DNA from: Breoghania sp.
GTDB lineage: Bacteria; Pseudomonadota; Alphaproteobacteria; Rhizobiales; Stappiaceae
Reading direction: 5' to 3'
DNA: 64,000 nucleotides
NCBI RefSeq assembly: GCF_963674635.1
Contig: NZ_OY771475.1
Span: 1,674,001 to 1,738,000, forward strand
Both the position numbers and the translations under genes were made by a program. Shown one piece after another: positions 17,351-26,146 of this stretch. The notes beneath the pieces were generated by a model. That model saw nothing but the letters and a program-made list of their open reading frames with translations, made no database searches and was not told the origin of the DNA. The number at the start of each line of letters is the position of its first letter. Position 1 is the stretch's first letter.

Positions 17351-17950
17351 TTAAAGCGAGCCCGCCTTTTTCTCGTAGGCCGTCCCCCAGCCCCAAGCGC
17401 CGGAGCCGAAACCGCGGGCGACAATACGCTCGCGATAGATCTGGGAAACCACGTTACCGTCACCGGCCAGAAGCGCCTTGGTGGAACACATTTCCGCACA
17501 AAGCGGCAGCTTGCCTTCCGCCAGACGGTTGCTCCCGTATTTCTGGAACTCGGCCGCGGAATTGTCTTTCTCCGGACCACCACCGCAGAAGGTGCACTTG
17601 TCCATCTTGCCGCGCGAGCCGTAATTACCAGCCTGCGGATATTGCGGCGCTCCGAAGGGACAGGCGTAGAAGCAGTAACCACAACCGATGCAGAGGTCCT
17701 TGGAGTGGAGAACCACCCCTTCCTCGGTCTGGTAGAAGCAGTCCACCGGACACACCGCCATGCAGGGCGCATCCGAGCAGTGCATGCAGGCCACCGAGAT
17801 CGAGCGCTCGCCGGGCTTGCCGTCCTGAATGGTGACGACCCGTCGGCGGTTCACGCCCCAGGGAACCTCGTTCTCGTTCTTGCAGGCCGTGACGCAGGCG
17901 TTGCACTCGATGCAGCGTTCGGCGTCACACAGGAATTTCATTCGTGCCAT
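17351..17950 (-). CDS. fdhB: Formate dehydrogenase beta subunit, four-cluster ferredoxin
   Basis: The 199-residue electron-transfer subunit carries four 4Fe-4S motifs: CIECNACVTAC near residues 13-23, CMHCSDAPCMAVCP, CIGCGYCFYACP, and the split CTFC ... CAEMC set. It would relay electrons from the molybdenum subunit to the cytochrome b subunit. E. coli FdnH is near 294 residues and ends in a transmembrane helix; this protein has no such helix and stops after WGWGTAYEKKAGSL, so anchoring must come from FdhC alone. It starts 14 bases after fdhA and is cotranscribed with it. Confidence 0.94.
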   Translation of the reverse strand: MARMKFLCDAERCIECNACVTACKNENEVPWGVNRRRVVTIQDGKPGERSISVACMHCSDAPCMAVCPVDCFYQTEEGVVLHSKDLCIGCGYCFYACPFGAPQYPQAGNYGSRGKMDKCTFCGGGPEKDNSAAEFQKYGSNRLAEGKLPLCAEMCSTKALLAGDGNVVSQIYRERIVARGFGSGAWGWGTAYEKKAGSL

Positions 17951-17964
17951 TGGTCAAATCCCCC

Positions 17965-20949
17965 TCAAGCCCGCTCGATCCGGCAGAGCGTCGCCTTGGT
18001 TTCCTGCATCTGGGTGACGGAGTCGTAGCCGTAGGTCTGGGCCGTGTTCGTGGATTCGCCCAGTACATAAGGATCAGCGCCGCTCGGGTATTTTGAACGA
18101 AGATCCTCGCCCTGATACCAGCCACCGAAGTGGAAGGGCATGAAGGCCACGCCCTTGCCCACGCGCTCGGTGATCATCGCCTTGACTTTCACCTTGCCGC
18201 CTTCCGGACCGTGGACCCAGATCATCTCACCGTCGCGTACGCCGACATTGTTGGCGTCCATCGGGTTGATCTCGCAGAACATGTCCTGCTGAAGCTCGGC
18301 GAGCCACGGGTTGGAGCGCGTCTCGTCGCCGCCGCCCTCATATTCGACCAGCCGGCCCGAGGTCAGGATGATCGGGAAATCCTTCGAGAAGTCATTCTCC
18401 TGGATCGACTTGTAGAGCGTGGGCAAGCGCCAGAAGGTCTTGTCCTCATAGGTCGCGTATTTGTCGAGCAGATCGCGCCGGTTGGTGTAGAGCGGCTCGC
18501 GGTGCAGCGGGATCGGATCCGGGAAGGTCCAGACCACCGCACGCGCCTTGGCGTTGCCGAAGGGTGCGCAGCCGTGCTTGATCGCGACGCGCTGGATGCC
18601 ACCGGACAGATCCGTCTTCCAGTTCACGCCACCGACCTTGGTGTCGTAATCGGACGGAATGTCGCCAGTCTGCGAGGTCTCACCAACCTCTGCATCGTCC
18701 GGACGGGCTTCGAGGAGGCCGGCCACCCATTCGATCATCCTGCGCTCGTAGGGCGTCAGGTCCTTGTCCCAGCCGAGCTTAATCAGCATGGCCATGGTGA
18801 ATTCCGGGTAGCCGTCCTCGATCTCCGAGCCGACGGGCCAGGAGCCTTCCGCCAGCAGGTTCTCGCCGTTGCGCTCCACGCCGAAACGGGCGCGGAAGCA
18901 AAGGCCGCCTTCCGCCACAGGGATGGAGGTGTCATAGAGGTTGGCGGTGCCGGGATGGCCCATTTCCGCCGTGCCCCATGACGGCCACGGCAAACCGTAG
19001 AAATCGCCGTCGCAGGGACCGCCATTCGCCCTGAGCGTGGTGCGGTCGAAGGTGTATTGATTTTCCATGTGGAGCTTCAGACGCTCCGGTGACTGGCCGG
19101 TATAGCCGATGGTCCACATGCCCTTGTTGAACTCGCGGGTGAGGTCTTCCACCAGCGGCTCGCCGTCCTTGACCTCGATATGCTTGAACATCTCGTCCGC
19201 GAAGCCGAACTTCTCGGCGAACATGTGCATGATCGTGTGGTCGGGCTTGGATTCAAACAGCGGCTCCACGATCTTCTGGCGCCACTGAAGGGATCGGTTC
19301 GACGCGGTGACGGACCCATAGGTCTCGAACTGGGTCGTCGCGGGAAGCAGGTAGACGCCATCGGTGCGATCCGACAGGATCGCCGAAACGGTGGGATAGG
19401 GATCGATCACCACGAGGATGTCGAGCTTCTCCATCGCCTTTTTCATGTCCGGCAGACGCGTCTGCGAGTTCGGCGCATGCCCCCAGAAGACCATGCCCTT
19501 CACGTTGTCCGGCTGCTCGATGTTTTCCTTGGCTTCCAGAACGCCGTCGAACCAGCGCGAGACCGGGATGCCGGTGGCGTTGATCATCGACTTGTCTTTG
19601 CCGTCGGCGTCCTTCTCGCCACTCAGCGCGAAGCGGCCATAGAGATAATCGAAATCGACGTCCCAGACGCGCGCCCAGTGCTTCCAAGCGCCGTTGCTCA
19701 GGCCGTAATAGCCGGGCAACGTGTCGGCGAGAACGCCCAGATCGGTCGCGCCCTGCACGTTGTCATGGCCGCGGAAGATGTTGGTGCCCCCACCGGCCTT
19801 GCCCATATTGCCCAGCGCAAGCTGCAGGATACAGTAGGCGCGGGTGTTGTTGTTGCCGTTGGTGTGCTGGGTGCCGCCCATGCACCAGATGACGGTGCCG
19901 GGACGGTTGTTGACCAGTGTGCGCGCAACACGCTTGAGCTGGGAACCGGGAACGCCGGTGACGCGCTCGGTCTCTTCCGGGGTCCACTTCTTGATCTCGT
20001 TCTTGACCTCGTCCATGCCCCAGACGCGCTGGCGGATGAACTCCCGGTCTTCCCAACCGTTTTCAAAAATGTGCCAAAGGAGGCCCCAGACCAGCGCCAC
20101 GTCGGAACCGGGACGGAACCGGACATATTCGGTGGCATGCGCCGCGGTACGGGTGAAGCGCGGGTCGCAGACGATCAACGGCGCGTTGTTCTCTTCCTTG
20201 CACTTCAGCAGGTGCAACAGCGAGACCGGATGGGCCTCGGCCGGGTTGCCGCCGATGACGAAAATCGCCTTCGAATTGTGGATGTCGTTGTAGGAGTTCG
20301 TCATCGCGCCATAGCCCCAGGTGTTGGCGACACCTGCGACCGTGGTGGAGTGACAGATACGGGCCTGATGGTCGACATTGTTCGTGCCCCAGAAGGCCGC
20401 GAACTTGCGCATCAGGTAGGCTTGCTCGTTGGAGTGTTTGGCCGAGCCCAGCCAGTAGACGCTGTCGGGACCGGAGCTTTCGCGGATCTCAAGCAGCTTG
20501 TCGCCGACTTCGGCGATCGCCTCGTCCCACGAGATACGCTGCCACTTGCCGTTGACGAGCTTGGTCGGATATTTCAGACGTCGCTCACCGTGGGCATGCT
20601 CGCGCACCGAGGCCCCCTTGGCGCAGTGCGAGCCGAGATTGAAGGGGCTGTCGAAGCCAGGCTCCTGCCCGGTCCAAACACCGTCCTGAACCTCTGCCAG
20701 AACCGTGCAGCCGACCGAGCAGTGTGTGCAGACCGTCTTCAGGGTCTTTGTGTCGCCGGAGGAAGGCTCTGCCGCCTCAGCCTTGCGAACCATGCCGCTG
20801 GACAGGCCGGATACCGCGGCCAGACCGCCGACGGTCAGACCGGAGCGCTTGAGGAAACTGCGGCGATCGATGGCTCCAGCAGCCACATCGCGCAGGGCGG
20901 TCGCCAGTGGCGCGCGCTCGGCTGTGCCGTTTACCTTCTTCCTGAGCAT
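17965..20949 (-). CDS. fdhA: Formate dehydrogenase alpha subunit, Tat-exported molybdopterin enzyme
   Basis: The 994-residue catalytic subunit oxidises formate to carbon dioxide at a bis-MGD molybdenum or tungsten site. A twin-arginine signal (DRRSFLK, residues 28-34) is followed by a 4Fe-4S site with Cys74, Cys77, Cys81 and Cys110. The metal ligand is Cys200, followed by His201 (QARICHSTTVAG); the codon is TGT, so it is the cysteine and not the selenocysteine type. The ATG chosen follows CAGGGAGAAGACA; an ATG 21 bases upstream is weaker. It follows the small Tat-signal gene and precedes fdhB by 14 bases. Export by Tat predicts an active site on the periplasmic face. Confidence 0.96.
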   Translation of the reverse strand: MLRKKVNGTAERAPLATALRDVAAGAIDRRSFLKRSGLTVGGLAAVSGLSSGMVRKAEAAEPSSGDTKTLKTVCTHCSVGCTVLAEVQDGVWTGQEPGFDSPFNLGSHCAKGASVREHAHGERRLKYPTKLVNGKWQRISWDEAIAEVGDKLLEIRESSGPDSVYWLGSAKHSNEQAYLMRKFAAFWGTNNVDHQARICHSTTVAGVANTWGYGAMTNSYNDIHNSKAIFVIGGNPAEAHPVSLLHLLKCKEENNAPLIVCDPRFTRTAAHATEYVRFRPGSDVALVWGLLWHIFENGWEDREFIRQRVWGMDEVKNEIKKWTPEETERVTGVPGSQLKRVARTLVNNRPGTVIWCMGGTQHTNGNNNTRAYCILQLALGNMGKAGGGTNIFRGHDNVQGATDLGVLADTLPGYYGLSNGAWKHWARVWDVDFDYLYGRFALSGEKDADGKDKSMINATGIPVSRWFDGVLEAKENIEQPDNVKGMVFWGHAPNSQTRLPDMKKAMEKLDILVVIDPYPTVSAILSDRTDGVYLLPATTQFETYGSVTASNRSLQWRQKIVEPLFESKPDHTIMHMFAEKFGFADEMFKHIEVKDGEPLVEDLTREFNKGMWTIGYTGQSPERLKLHMENQYTFDRTTLRANGGPCDGDFYGLPWPSWGTAEMGHPGTANLYDTSIPVAEGGLCFRARFGVERNGENLLAEGSWPVGSEIEDGYPEFTMAMLIKLGWDKDLTPYERRMIEWVAGLLEARPDDAEVGETSQTGDIPSDYDTKVGGVNWKTDLSGGIQRVAIKHGCAPFGNAKARAVVWTFPDPIPLHREPLYTNRRDLLDKYATYEDKTFWRLPTLYKSIQENDFSKDFPIILTSGRLVEYEGGGDETRSNPWLAELQQDMFCEINPMDANNVGVRDGEMIWVHGPEGGKVKVKAMITERVGKGVAFMPFHFGGWYQGEDLRSKYPSGADPYVLGESTNTAQTYGYDSVTQMQETKATLCRIERA

Positions 20950-21057
20950 TGTCTTCTCCCTGACAATCATGAGGCGCGGCCATCTGGCGACAACAAGCCC
21001 GGATCAACCGATCCGGGCGGGCACTGACCCGCGCAATTTTCTTTTCGGGGCGGGCTC

Positions 21058-21291
21058 CTAGAAGCGGGCCGTCTCGTAGGCGCGCTTGACGTGTTCAGTC
21101 ACCCGGTAGCCACCGGGACGGCCCTCTTCCACGGCCTCGGCAGCCCCCGCATCCGCGCCCGTAATCACCGCCGCGCCACCGGCCAGGGTTCCAAGGCTGG
21201 CAAGCTTGAGGAAGCCACGACGATCCGTCCGCGCCGCGTTGTCGTCGATTTCATTCGCGTCCAGCTTTTTCGAACCATCCACGGACATGAC
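21058..21291 (-). CDS. Small Tat-signal protein of the FDH region
   Basis: This 77-residue protein consists almost entirely of a twin-arginine leader (TDRRGFLKLASLGTLAGGA, about residues 20-38) and a short tail ending HVKRAYETARF. It matches the short 'formate dehydrogenase region Tat target' family that precedes fdhA. Its role is unknown; it may be exported with, or act as a chaperone ligand beside, the FDH. The ATG after AAGGAGGACGTC is a textbook start and is preferred to one 39 bases upstream. Confidence 0.85.
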   Translation of the reverse strand, partial: VMSVDGSKKLDANEIDDNAARTDRRGFLKLASLGTLAGGAAVITGADAGAAEAVEEGRPGGYRVTEHVKRAYETARF

Positions 21292-21413
21292 GTCCTCCTT
21301 GTTCACAAACCGTTCTTTACGTCTTGTCATTGACGGCGCTTGCGCGCCTTGTTTTCCGGGCGGGGCGCACTTGCGCCACCTATAGGACCAGCCCCGAAGC
21401 CTCCCCAGGATGT

Positions 21414-22070
21414 TCAGTCAACCATCTCGAACCCAGATTGTTCGATGCCGAGGAACACGCGCCCCAGCGTTCCAAGCGGCGCGTAAAAGTGCGCGGCTTG
21501 AGCTTTTTCGAGATCGCGGAAAAAGTAAGGCCCCCAGTCAGCCAGATGCGCCGTGAAGAAGGCTTTCTGGGTGGCGAGGTCGGCAGGATTTCCGAACCGG
21601 CCGACAATCAGCCCGGCCATCATGTCCAGAATGGCGGCCATGTGATCTTCCGGCTCACGCACTGAAGGATCCCGCTCAATGCCGAGCTCCTTCATTCGGG
21701 CGCGAAGGCGGGCCAGCGGCTTTTCGTTCAAGAACCCGGTGAGATAGTAGGACGCATAGGGAAGCAGCTCACCACGCCCCAGACCAATGAAGAGATCATG
21801 GTATTCGCGCGCCAAACGGTCGCTCGCCTGCTCGTTTGGCGACAGCGCATCCGGCGAGCATTCGCGCGCCAAAGCGGCCATCACCCCAAGCGGACGCCCC
21901 AGATCGCTCGCATCGCCTGTCAGGCGCGCAAGGTCGGCAAGCATCGCGGTGTCAGGCGGCGCGGAAAGCAAACGCGCGACGAGCCCGTAGAGACGAGCGC
22001 GCATTGCGTCCTCTTCCCCCAAGGGAATCTCGTTCGGCGCAGGTGTTATCCGCGCAGGGCTCGCTGTCAT
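21414..22070 (-). CDS. TorD/DmsD family chaperone for FDH
   Basis: The 218-residue all-helical cytoplasmic protein has the TorD-family pattern: RARLYGLVARLLSAPPD near the N-terminus, the segment EYHDLFIGLGRGELLPYASYYLTG, and EPEDHMAAILDMMAGLI. Such chaperones hold the Tat leader of a molybdoenzyme until cofactor insertion is finished. Here the likely client is FdhA, and possibly the small Tat protein encoded next. It is the first gene of the FDH operon, with GGGAGAATTAGAAC before the ATG. Confidence 0.9.
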   Translation of the reverse strand: MTASPARITPAPNEIPLGEEDAMRARLYGLVARLLSAPPDTAMLADLARLTGDASDLGRPLGVMAALARECSPDALSPNEQASDRLAREYHDLFIGLGRGELLPYASYYLTGFLNEKPLARLRARMKELGIERDPSVREPEDHMAAILDMMAGLIVGRFGNPADLATQKAFFTAHLADWGPYFFRDLEKAQAAHFYAPLGTLGRVFLGIEQSGFEMVD

Positions 22071-22183
22071 GTTCTAATTCTCCCAATTCCAATTCTAGGC
22101 AGGAGACCACTCGACAGCAACCGGAAAATATATTGCAACGCAAACACTTACGCGAAAATAGCACGACTGGTTTAACATGCATT

Positions 22184-22213
22184 CGTTCCGGTATTTAGAC
22201 AAAATCCGGAACG
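22184..22213. promoter_or_regulatory. Perfect inverted repeat upstream of the FDH operon
   Basis: CGTTCCGG at 22184-22191 and CCGGAACG at 22206-22213 are perfect eight-base arms around an AT-rich 14-base spacer. The site lies about 115-145 bases upstream of the torD start in a 322-base gap (22071-22392) that otherwise holds no gene. No T-run follows in either direction, so an operator is more likely than a terminator. Confidence 0.45.
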
Positions 22214-22392
22214 GAAATCACAGAAAAACACATTTCACATAGCGCTGCGCAAGCGAGGCTGTCACCGGGACACCCAGCGCCAGTATTTCCACGGAAGGGC
22301 TTGCGCATGCACTGGCGCTCAGTCGGACCGGCTGGGTGCCGGTCCGATTCGAGATATCGCGTATTTGAGGGATGCCCCGTGAACGTGAGGGG

Positions 22393-23583
22393 TCAGTCGA
22401 ACACAATGGCAGGGGCGGCCTGCGCGCCGTCCTGCCTGTTTCGTGCAACCTCTTCCCAGACCTTGGTCGCAATCTCGCGATAGAGCGCGGCATGCGGACC
22501 GTCGGGCTCGGATACGACAACAGGGGTGCCCGCGTCCGAGCGCGCCCGGATTTCCATGTGAAGCGGAACCTCACCAAGGAACGGGACACCCAGTTTTTCG
22601 GCCTCGGCGCGCGCGCCGCCATGACCGAATATGTCGGACCGCTCACCGCAGGAAGGGCACAGGAAGTAACTCATGTTCTCCACGATACCGAGGACAGGCA
22701 CATCGACCTTTCGGAACATGTTGAGGCCCTTGCGGGCATCGATCAGCGCCAAATCCTGCGGCGTGGAGACGATGACGGCGCCGGCCAGCGGCACCTGCTG
22801 AGCCATGGTGAGCTGAGCATCGCCGGTTCCAGGAGGCATGTCGACGACAAGCGCGTCAAGCTCGCCCCACGCGACCTCGCGCAACATCTGCGTGAGAGCC
22901 GACATGACCATGGGCCCGCGCCAGATCATCGGGGTTTCCTCCTCCACGAGGAACCCCATGGACATGACCTTCAAACCGTAGCCCTCAAGCGGCTTGAGAA
23001 CGCGGCCCGATACGGGCTCTGGGCGACCGGTGAGATGAAGAAGGCGCGGCAACGAGGGGCCGTAGATATCGGCATCGAGAATGCCGACCTTGAGGCCGTT
23101 CGCCTTCAGCGCAAGCGCCAGATTGACAGCGGTGGTGGATTTGCCCACGCCGCCCTTGCCGGATGCGACGGCAATGATCGCACCAACACCGGGAACGCCC
23201 GGCTTCTCAGAATTGCCTTGTGCGGCCGGCCCACTCCTTCCGGCCATCGGCGGCGGCACGCTGCCGGCCTGCGCGGCGGAAGGCGCGGGGCGCACCGGCG
23301 CTGCGGCGGGAGCCGGCGACGGCGAGCCCGGTTTCTTCTCAGCCGTCAATGCCACCATGACCTTGCCGACACCCGGGATCTCGGAAACGATCCGCTCTGC
23401 GGCCTGACGCAGCGGCTCCAGTTCCTGAGCGCGCTCGGAGGGAACGGTGATGGAGAAGATCACCCGCCCATCGGAAATGAAAATGTCGGAGACCAGACCG
23501 AGCGAGACGATGTCGCTTTCCAGATCCGGCCCCTTCACCATGGAAAGCCGTTGCAGCACTGCTTCCTTGGTCACGTCAGCCAT
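22393..23583 (-). CDS. mrp: Mrp/ApbC Fe-S cluster carrier ATPase
   Basis: The 396-residue protein has an N-terminal DUF59/MIP18 domain (about residues 1-90), an alanine-proline-rich linker, and a ParA-like P-loop domain. That domain holds the deviant Walker motif VASGKGGVGKSTTAVN, the DADIYGPS switch and DMPPGTGD. The CPSC pair in the C-terminal third binds the transferable 4Fe-4S cluster at a dimer interface. It delivers clusters to apo-proteins. Its position just upstream of the Fe-S-rich FDH operon, in the same direction, may be functional, although a 322-base gap with its own dyad separates them. Confidence 0.95.
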   Translation of the reverse strand: MADVTKEAVLQRLSMVKGPDLESDIVSLGLVSDIFISDGRVIFSITVPSERAQELEPLRQAAERIVSEIPGVGKVMVALTAEKKPGSPSPAPAAAPVRPAPSAAQAGSVPPPMAGRSGPAAQGNSEKPGVPGVGAIIAVASGKGGVGKSTTAVNLALALKANGLKVGILDADIYGPSLPRLLHLTGRPEPVSGRVLKPLEGYGLKVMSMGFLVEEETPMIWRGPMVMSALTQMLREVAWGELDALVVDMPPGTGDAQLTMAQQVPLAGAVIVSTPQDLALIDARKGLNMFRKVDVPVLGIVENMSYFLCPSCGERSDIFGHGGARAEAEKLGVPFLGEVPLHMEIRARSDAGTPVVVSEPDGPHAALYREIATKVWEEVARNRQDGAQAAPAIVFD

Positions 23584-23744
23584 AAGCGGTTACCCCATTT
23601 CATTCGAAGCCAGCCCCGGCATCGGGGCGTGGAAATCCTGCGGCGTAAACTAGCTCGGTCTTTCGCCGGGTCAATCGGAACGCGGGGTCTATTCGGGAAC
23701 TGTTGAAGACGGAACGCCGCGAGCGGCCCTCACGGCGGGAGGAC

Positions 23745-24194
23745 CTATTCGCCAAGAAAACGACGCATCGCGGCAAGGGTCCCGGCAGAAACATGGTGCT
23801 CCATTCCCTCGGAATCGATGCGCGCGGTATCGGGATCGACACCAAGGGCCAGCAGGAAGCGTTCCACGATCTCGTGGCGAAGGCGAGACGCATCCGCCAT
23901 GGCGCGCCCTCTTTCGGTCAGGAATATGCCGCGATAGCGTCGGGTCTCCAAAAGGCCTTCTTCAGCAAGACGACGCAGCATCTTGGCAACTGTCGGCTGG
24001 GTCACCCCGAGACGCGCGGCGATATCAACCTGCCGCGCTTCGCCCTGATGGGTCAGAAGGTCATCGATCAGTTCGATGTAATCTTCGGCCAACTCGCTGC
24101 GGCGCGCGGCGCGGACCTTGCAAAACCCCGCCCGATGCTTGGCTTCGTCGACGAGAACCTTTCCGCCATCGTTCACGTGCGAGTTTGCAGCCAT
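23745..24194 (-). CDS. mntR: Manganese-responsive regulator MntR (DtxR family)
   Basis: The 149-residue DtxR-family repressor has a winged helix (SELAEDYIELIDDL ... DIAARLGVTQPTVAKMLRRL) and a short dimerisation domain with histidine- and glutamate-rich helices (RLRHEIVERFLLALG, GMEHHVS) that bind Mn(II). There is no SH3-like third domain, as in other MntR proteins. It is divergent from mntH, and the shared region holds a palindrome almost identical to the enterobacterial MntR box, which strongly supports this identity over the iron-responsive IdeR/DtxR type. Confidence 0.93.
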   Translation of the reverse strand: MAANSHVNDGGKVLVDEAKHRAGFCKVRAARRSELAEDYIELIDDLLTHQGEARQVDIAARLGVTQPTVAKMLRRLAEEGLLETRRYRGIFLTERGRAMADASRLRHEIVERFLLALGVDPDTARIDSEGMEHHVSAGTLAAMRRFLGE

Positions 24195-24434
24195 TGCTCC
24201 TGTTTCCCGATATGTGCGCGTTTTCGCCCTACCCAGCGCTTAGCCACGCTCGCCCCCGCATTGGTGCCAGAAAAGATGCTCGCCCGGCAAGATGCCTCCG
24301 CCTGGCTGAGACCCCATTCGCGAAGCGGCCGCAACGAGGGAAGTTGGCCGCAGCCGATGCCCCACCACCCCCTGGCGGGAACACAACCGCGACCAACCCT
24401 CTCCCACCTTCAGTACTTCCACACAAACTTTGTA

Positions 24435-24464
24435 TTGGCAAACTAATATAGCAAAGGCTATATT
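24435..24464 (+). promoter_or_regulatory. Candidate mntH promoter overlapping the MntR operator
   Basis: TTGGCA at 24435-24440 and TATATT at 24459-24464, 18 bases apart, form a sigma-70-like pair. The -10 element is the right half of the MntR palindrome, so bound repressor would block RNA polymerase. Confidence 0.5.
24445..24464. promoter_or_regulatory. MntR operator (MntR box)
   Basis: AATATAGCAAAGGCTATATT is a perfect palindrome of two eight-base arms around AAAG. The core ATAGCAAAGGCTAT is the known enterobacterial MntR box. It sits between divergent mntR and mntH and would repress mntH when manganese is ample. Confidence 0.85.
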
Positions 24465-24642
24465 TACGGTAGGTTCACTCCCGTCCCGTCGATAAAATCA
24501 GCGACCCGAACAGGGCGCGGACTGGAACTGCACCAATCCTAAAACGAAAGCCAAGAAGCCCTTCCCCGCTCACGCCCGAGCCCTCCATACGCGAACCGGA
24601 CCATTTCCTGCGCAAGTTGTCCATAAGATCCAGTGTGTGCCC

Positions 24643-25932
24643 ATGAGCAAAAACATGAACCTCTCCCAGCGCACCACGGAAGACATTCGCGCGGCCCTTT
24701 CGGGTGAAAAGCGCGGCTCTGCGCTCTTGTTTGCCGGACCGGCCATCATCGCCTCCATCGCCTACATGGATCCGGGCAATTTCGCCACGAACATCCAGGC
24801 CGGCGCACGGTACGGCTACGCGCTTTTGTGGGTGGTTCTGGCGGCGAACCTGATTGCCATGCTGTTCCAGTCGTTGTCGGCCAAACTCGGCATTGCCACG
24901 GGATTGAACCTGGCGGAAATCTGCCGTGCGCGGTTTCCCCGACCCGTCGTCTGGTTCATGTGGGGGGCCAGCGAAATCGCGGCGATGGCGACGGATCTCG
25001 CGGAGTTCCTCGGCGGCGCCATCGGGCTGGCGCTGCTGGTCAACATGCCGCTGATCTGGGGCATGGTGGTGACCGCAATCGTGACCTATGCGATCCTGCT
25101 GTTCGAACGCTCGGGCTTTCGCACCATGGAACTGATCATCGGTTCGCTGGTGACCCTGATCGGAGCCTGCTACGTGGTCGAACTGTTCATTGCCCCCGTG
25201 CAATGGGGATCGGCGGCGAGCGGGATCGTAAGCTTCCAGATCCCGGACGCCTTTGCGCTGACAATCGCCGTCGGCATCGTCGGCGCGACAGTGATGCCAC
25301 ACGCGCTGTTCCTGCATTCGGGCCTGACACAGCACCGCGCAGGCCGCGTGACGGTGGAGCAGAAACGCAAGCTTTTGCGGTTCTCAAACCGCGAGGTGAT
25401 CATTGCGTTGGCAATTGCCGGGCTGGTGAACATGGCGATGGTGATCATGGCGGCCGCCGCTTTTCACCTCGGCCATTCAGATGTGGCCGAAATCGAAACC
25501 GCCTATCACACCCTGACACCGCTTTTGGGTGCGGCGGCAGCCGCCGTCTTCCTGATTTCCCTGATCGCATCGGGCATTTCCAGCTCGGTGGTCGGCACGA
25601 TGGCGGGCCAATTGATCATGCAGGGCTTCACAGGAATGCGCATTCCGGTCTGGCTCAGACGATTGATTACCATGGTGCCCGCCTTCGTCATCATCGCGAT
25701 GGGCGCCGATGCCACGATGGCGCTGGTGGTCAGTCAGGTGATCCTGTCACTGGTGCTGCCCATTCCGATGGTCGCTCTGGTTCTTGTCACCGGAAAACGC
25801 TCCGTGATGGGAGAATTCCGCAACAGCCGGCTTACACAAGGCGCGGCAATCGCCGGAACATTGCTCGTCCTCTCGCTCAATGCGATCTTGCTGACGCAGA
25901 TATTTGGATTGCCGATCCCGTTTCTGGACTGA
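24643..25932 (+). CDS. mntH: Nramp-type Mn(II)/H+ symporter MntH
   Basis: The 429-residue membrane protein of 11 or so helices imports Mn(II) with protons. It shows both metal-binding signatures of Nramp proteins: DPGN at residues 43-46 in helix 1 and MPH at 218-220 in helix 6, along with the flanking NFATNIQAGARYGYALLW. The ATG at this position is preceded by a GTG six bases upstream, and another ATG lies 12 bases downstream; no strong ribosome site separates them, so the exact start is uncertain. Regulation by MntR is indicated by the operator upstream. Confidence 0.95.
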   Translation: MSKNMNLSQRTTEDIRAALSGEKRGSALLFAGPAIIASIAYMDPGNFATNIQAGARYGYALLWVVLAANLIAMLFQSLSAKLGIATGLNLAEICRARFPRPVVWFMWGASEIAAMATDLAEFLGGAIGLALLVNMPLIWGMVVTAIVTYAILLFERSGFRTMELIIGSLVTLIGACYVVELFIAPVQWGSAASGIVSFQIPDAFALTIAVGIVGATVMPHALFLHSGLTQHRAGRVTVEQKRKLLRFSNREVIIALAIAGLVNMAMVIMAAAAFHLGHSDVAEIETAYHTLTPLLGAAAAAVFLISLIASGISSSVVGTMAGQLIMQGFTGMRIPVWLRRLITMVPAFVIIAMGADATMALVVSQVILSLVLPIPMVALVLVTGKRSVMGEFRNSRLTQGAAIAGTLLVLSLNAILLTQIFGLPIPFLD

Positions 25933-26146
25933 AAAGCATCCGGCGGCCACACGTCAGATCAGTATATTCACCAAGAAGTATCGACGCATCGACCTATCAA
26001 TGAACATGGGTCAAAGACCGCAAGAAATTGAAAAAGACACATTCAAGCCAACTTTATGGCAACTATACTGATGTCAAAAACTGGACCATTCTGCATACTG
26101 CCTGATCTCGAATCGCGAGACCAAACTTCCGACACTCCGAGCTCAA

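Larger units (their letters stand above)
24195..24642. other. Divergent mntR-mntH intergenic region
   Basis: The 448 bases hold the mntH promoter and MntR operator (24435-24464) and then a 5' leader of roughly 170 bases before mntH. I see no leader peptide gene and no recognisable manganese riboswitch fold in the leader. No other gene is supported. Confidence 0.5.

Noticed and set aside
20350..20353. Possible selenocysteine codon in fdhA
   Set aside because: The ligand position in ARICHSTT is encoded by TGT, so it is cysteine; no in-frame TGA or SECIS-like hairpin is needed.
19180..21027. A 615-codon open frame on the plus strand opposite fdhA
   Set aside because: It mirrors the strongly coding fdhA frame in GC-rich DNA, has no recognisable domain and no ribosome site; it is a shadow.
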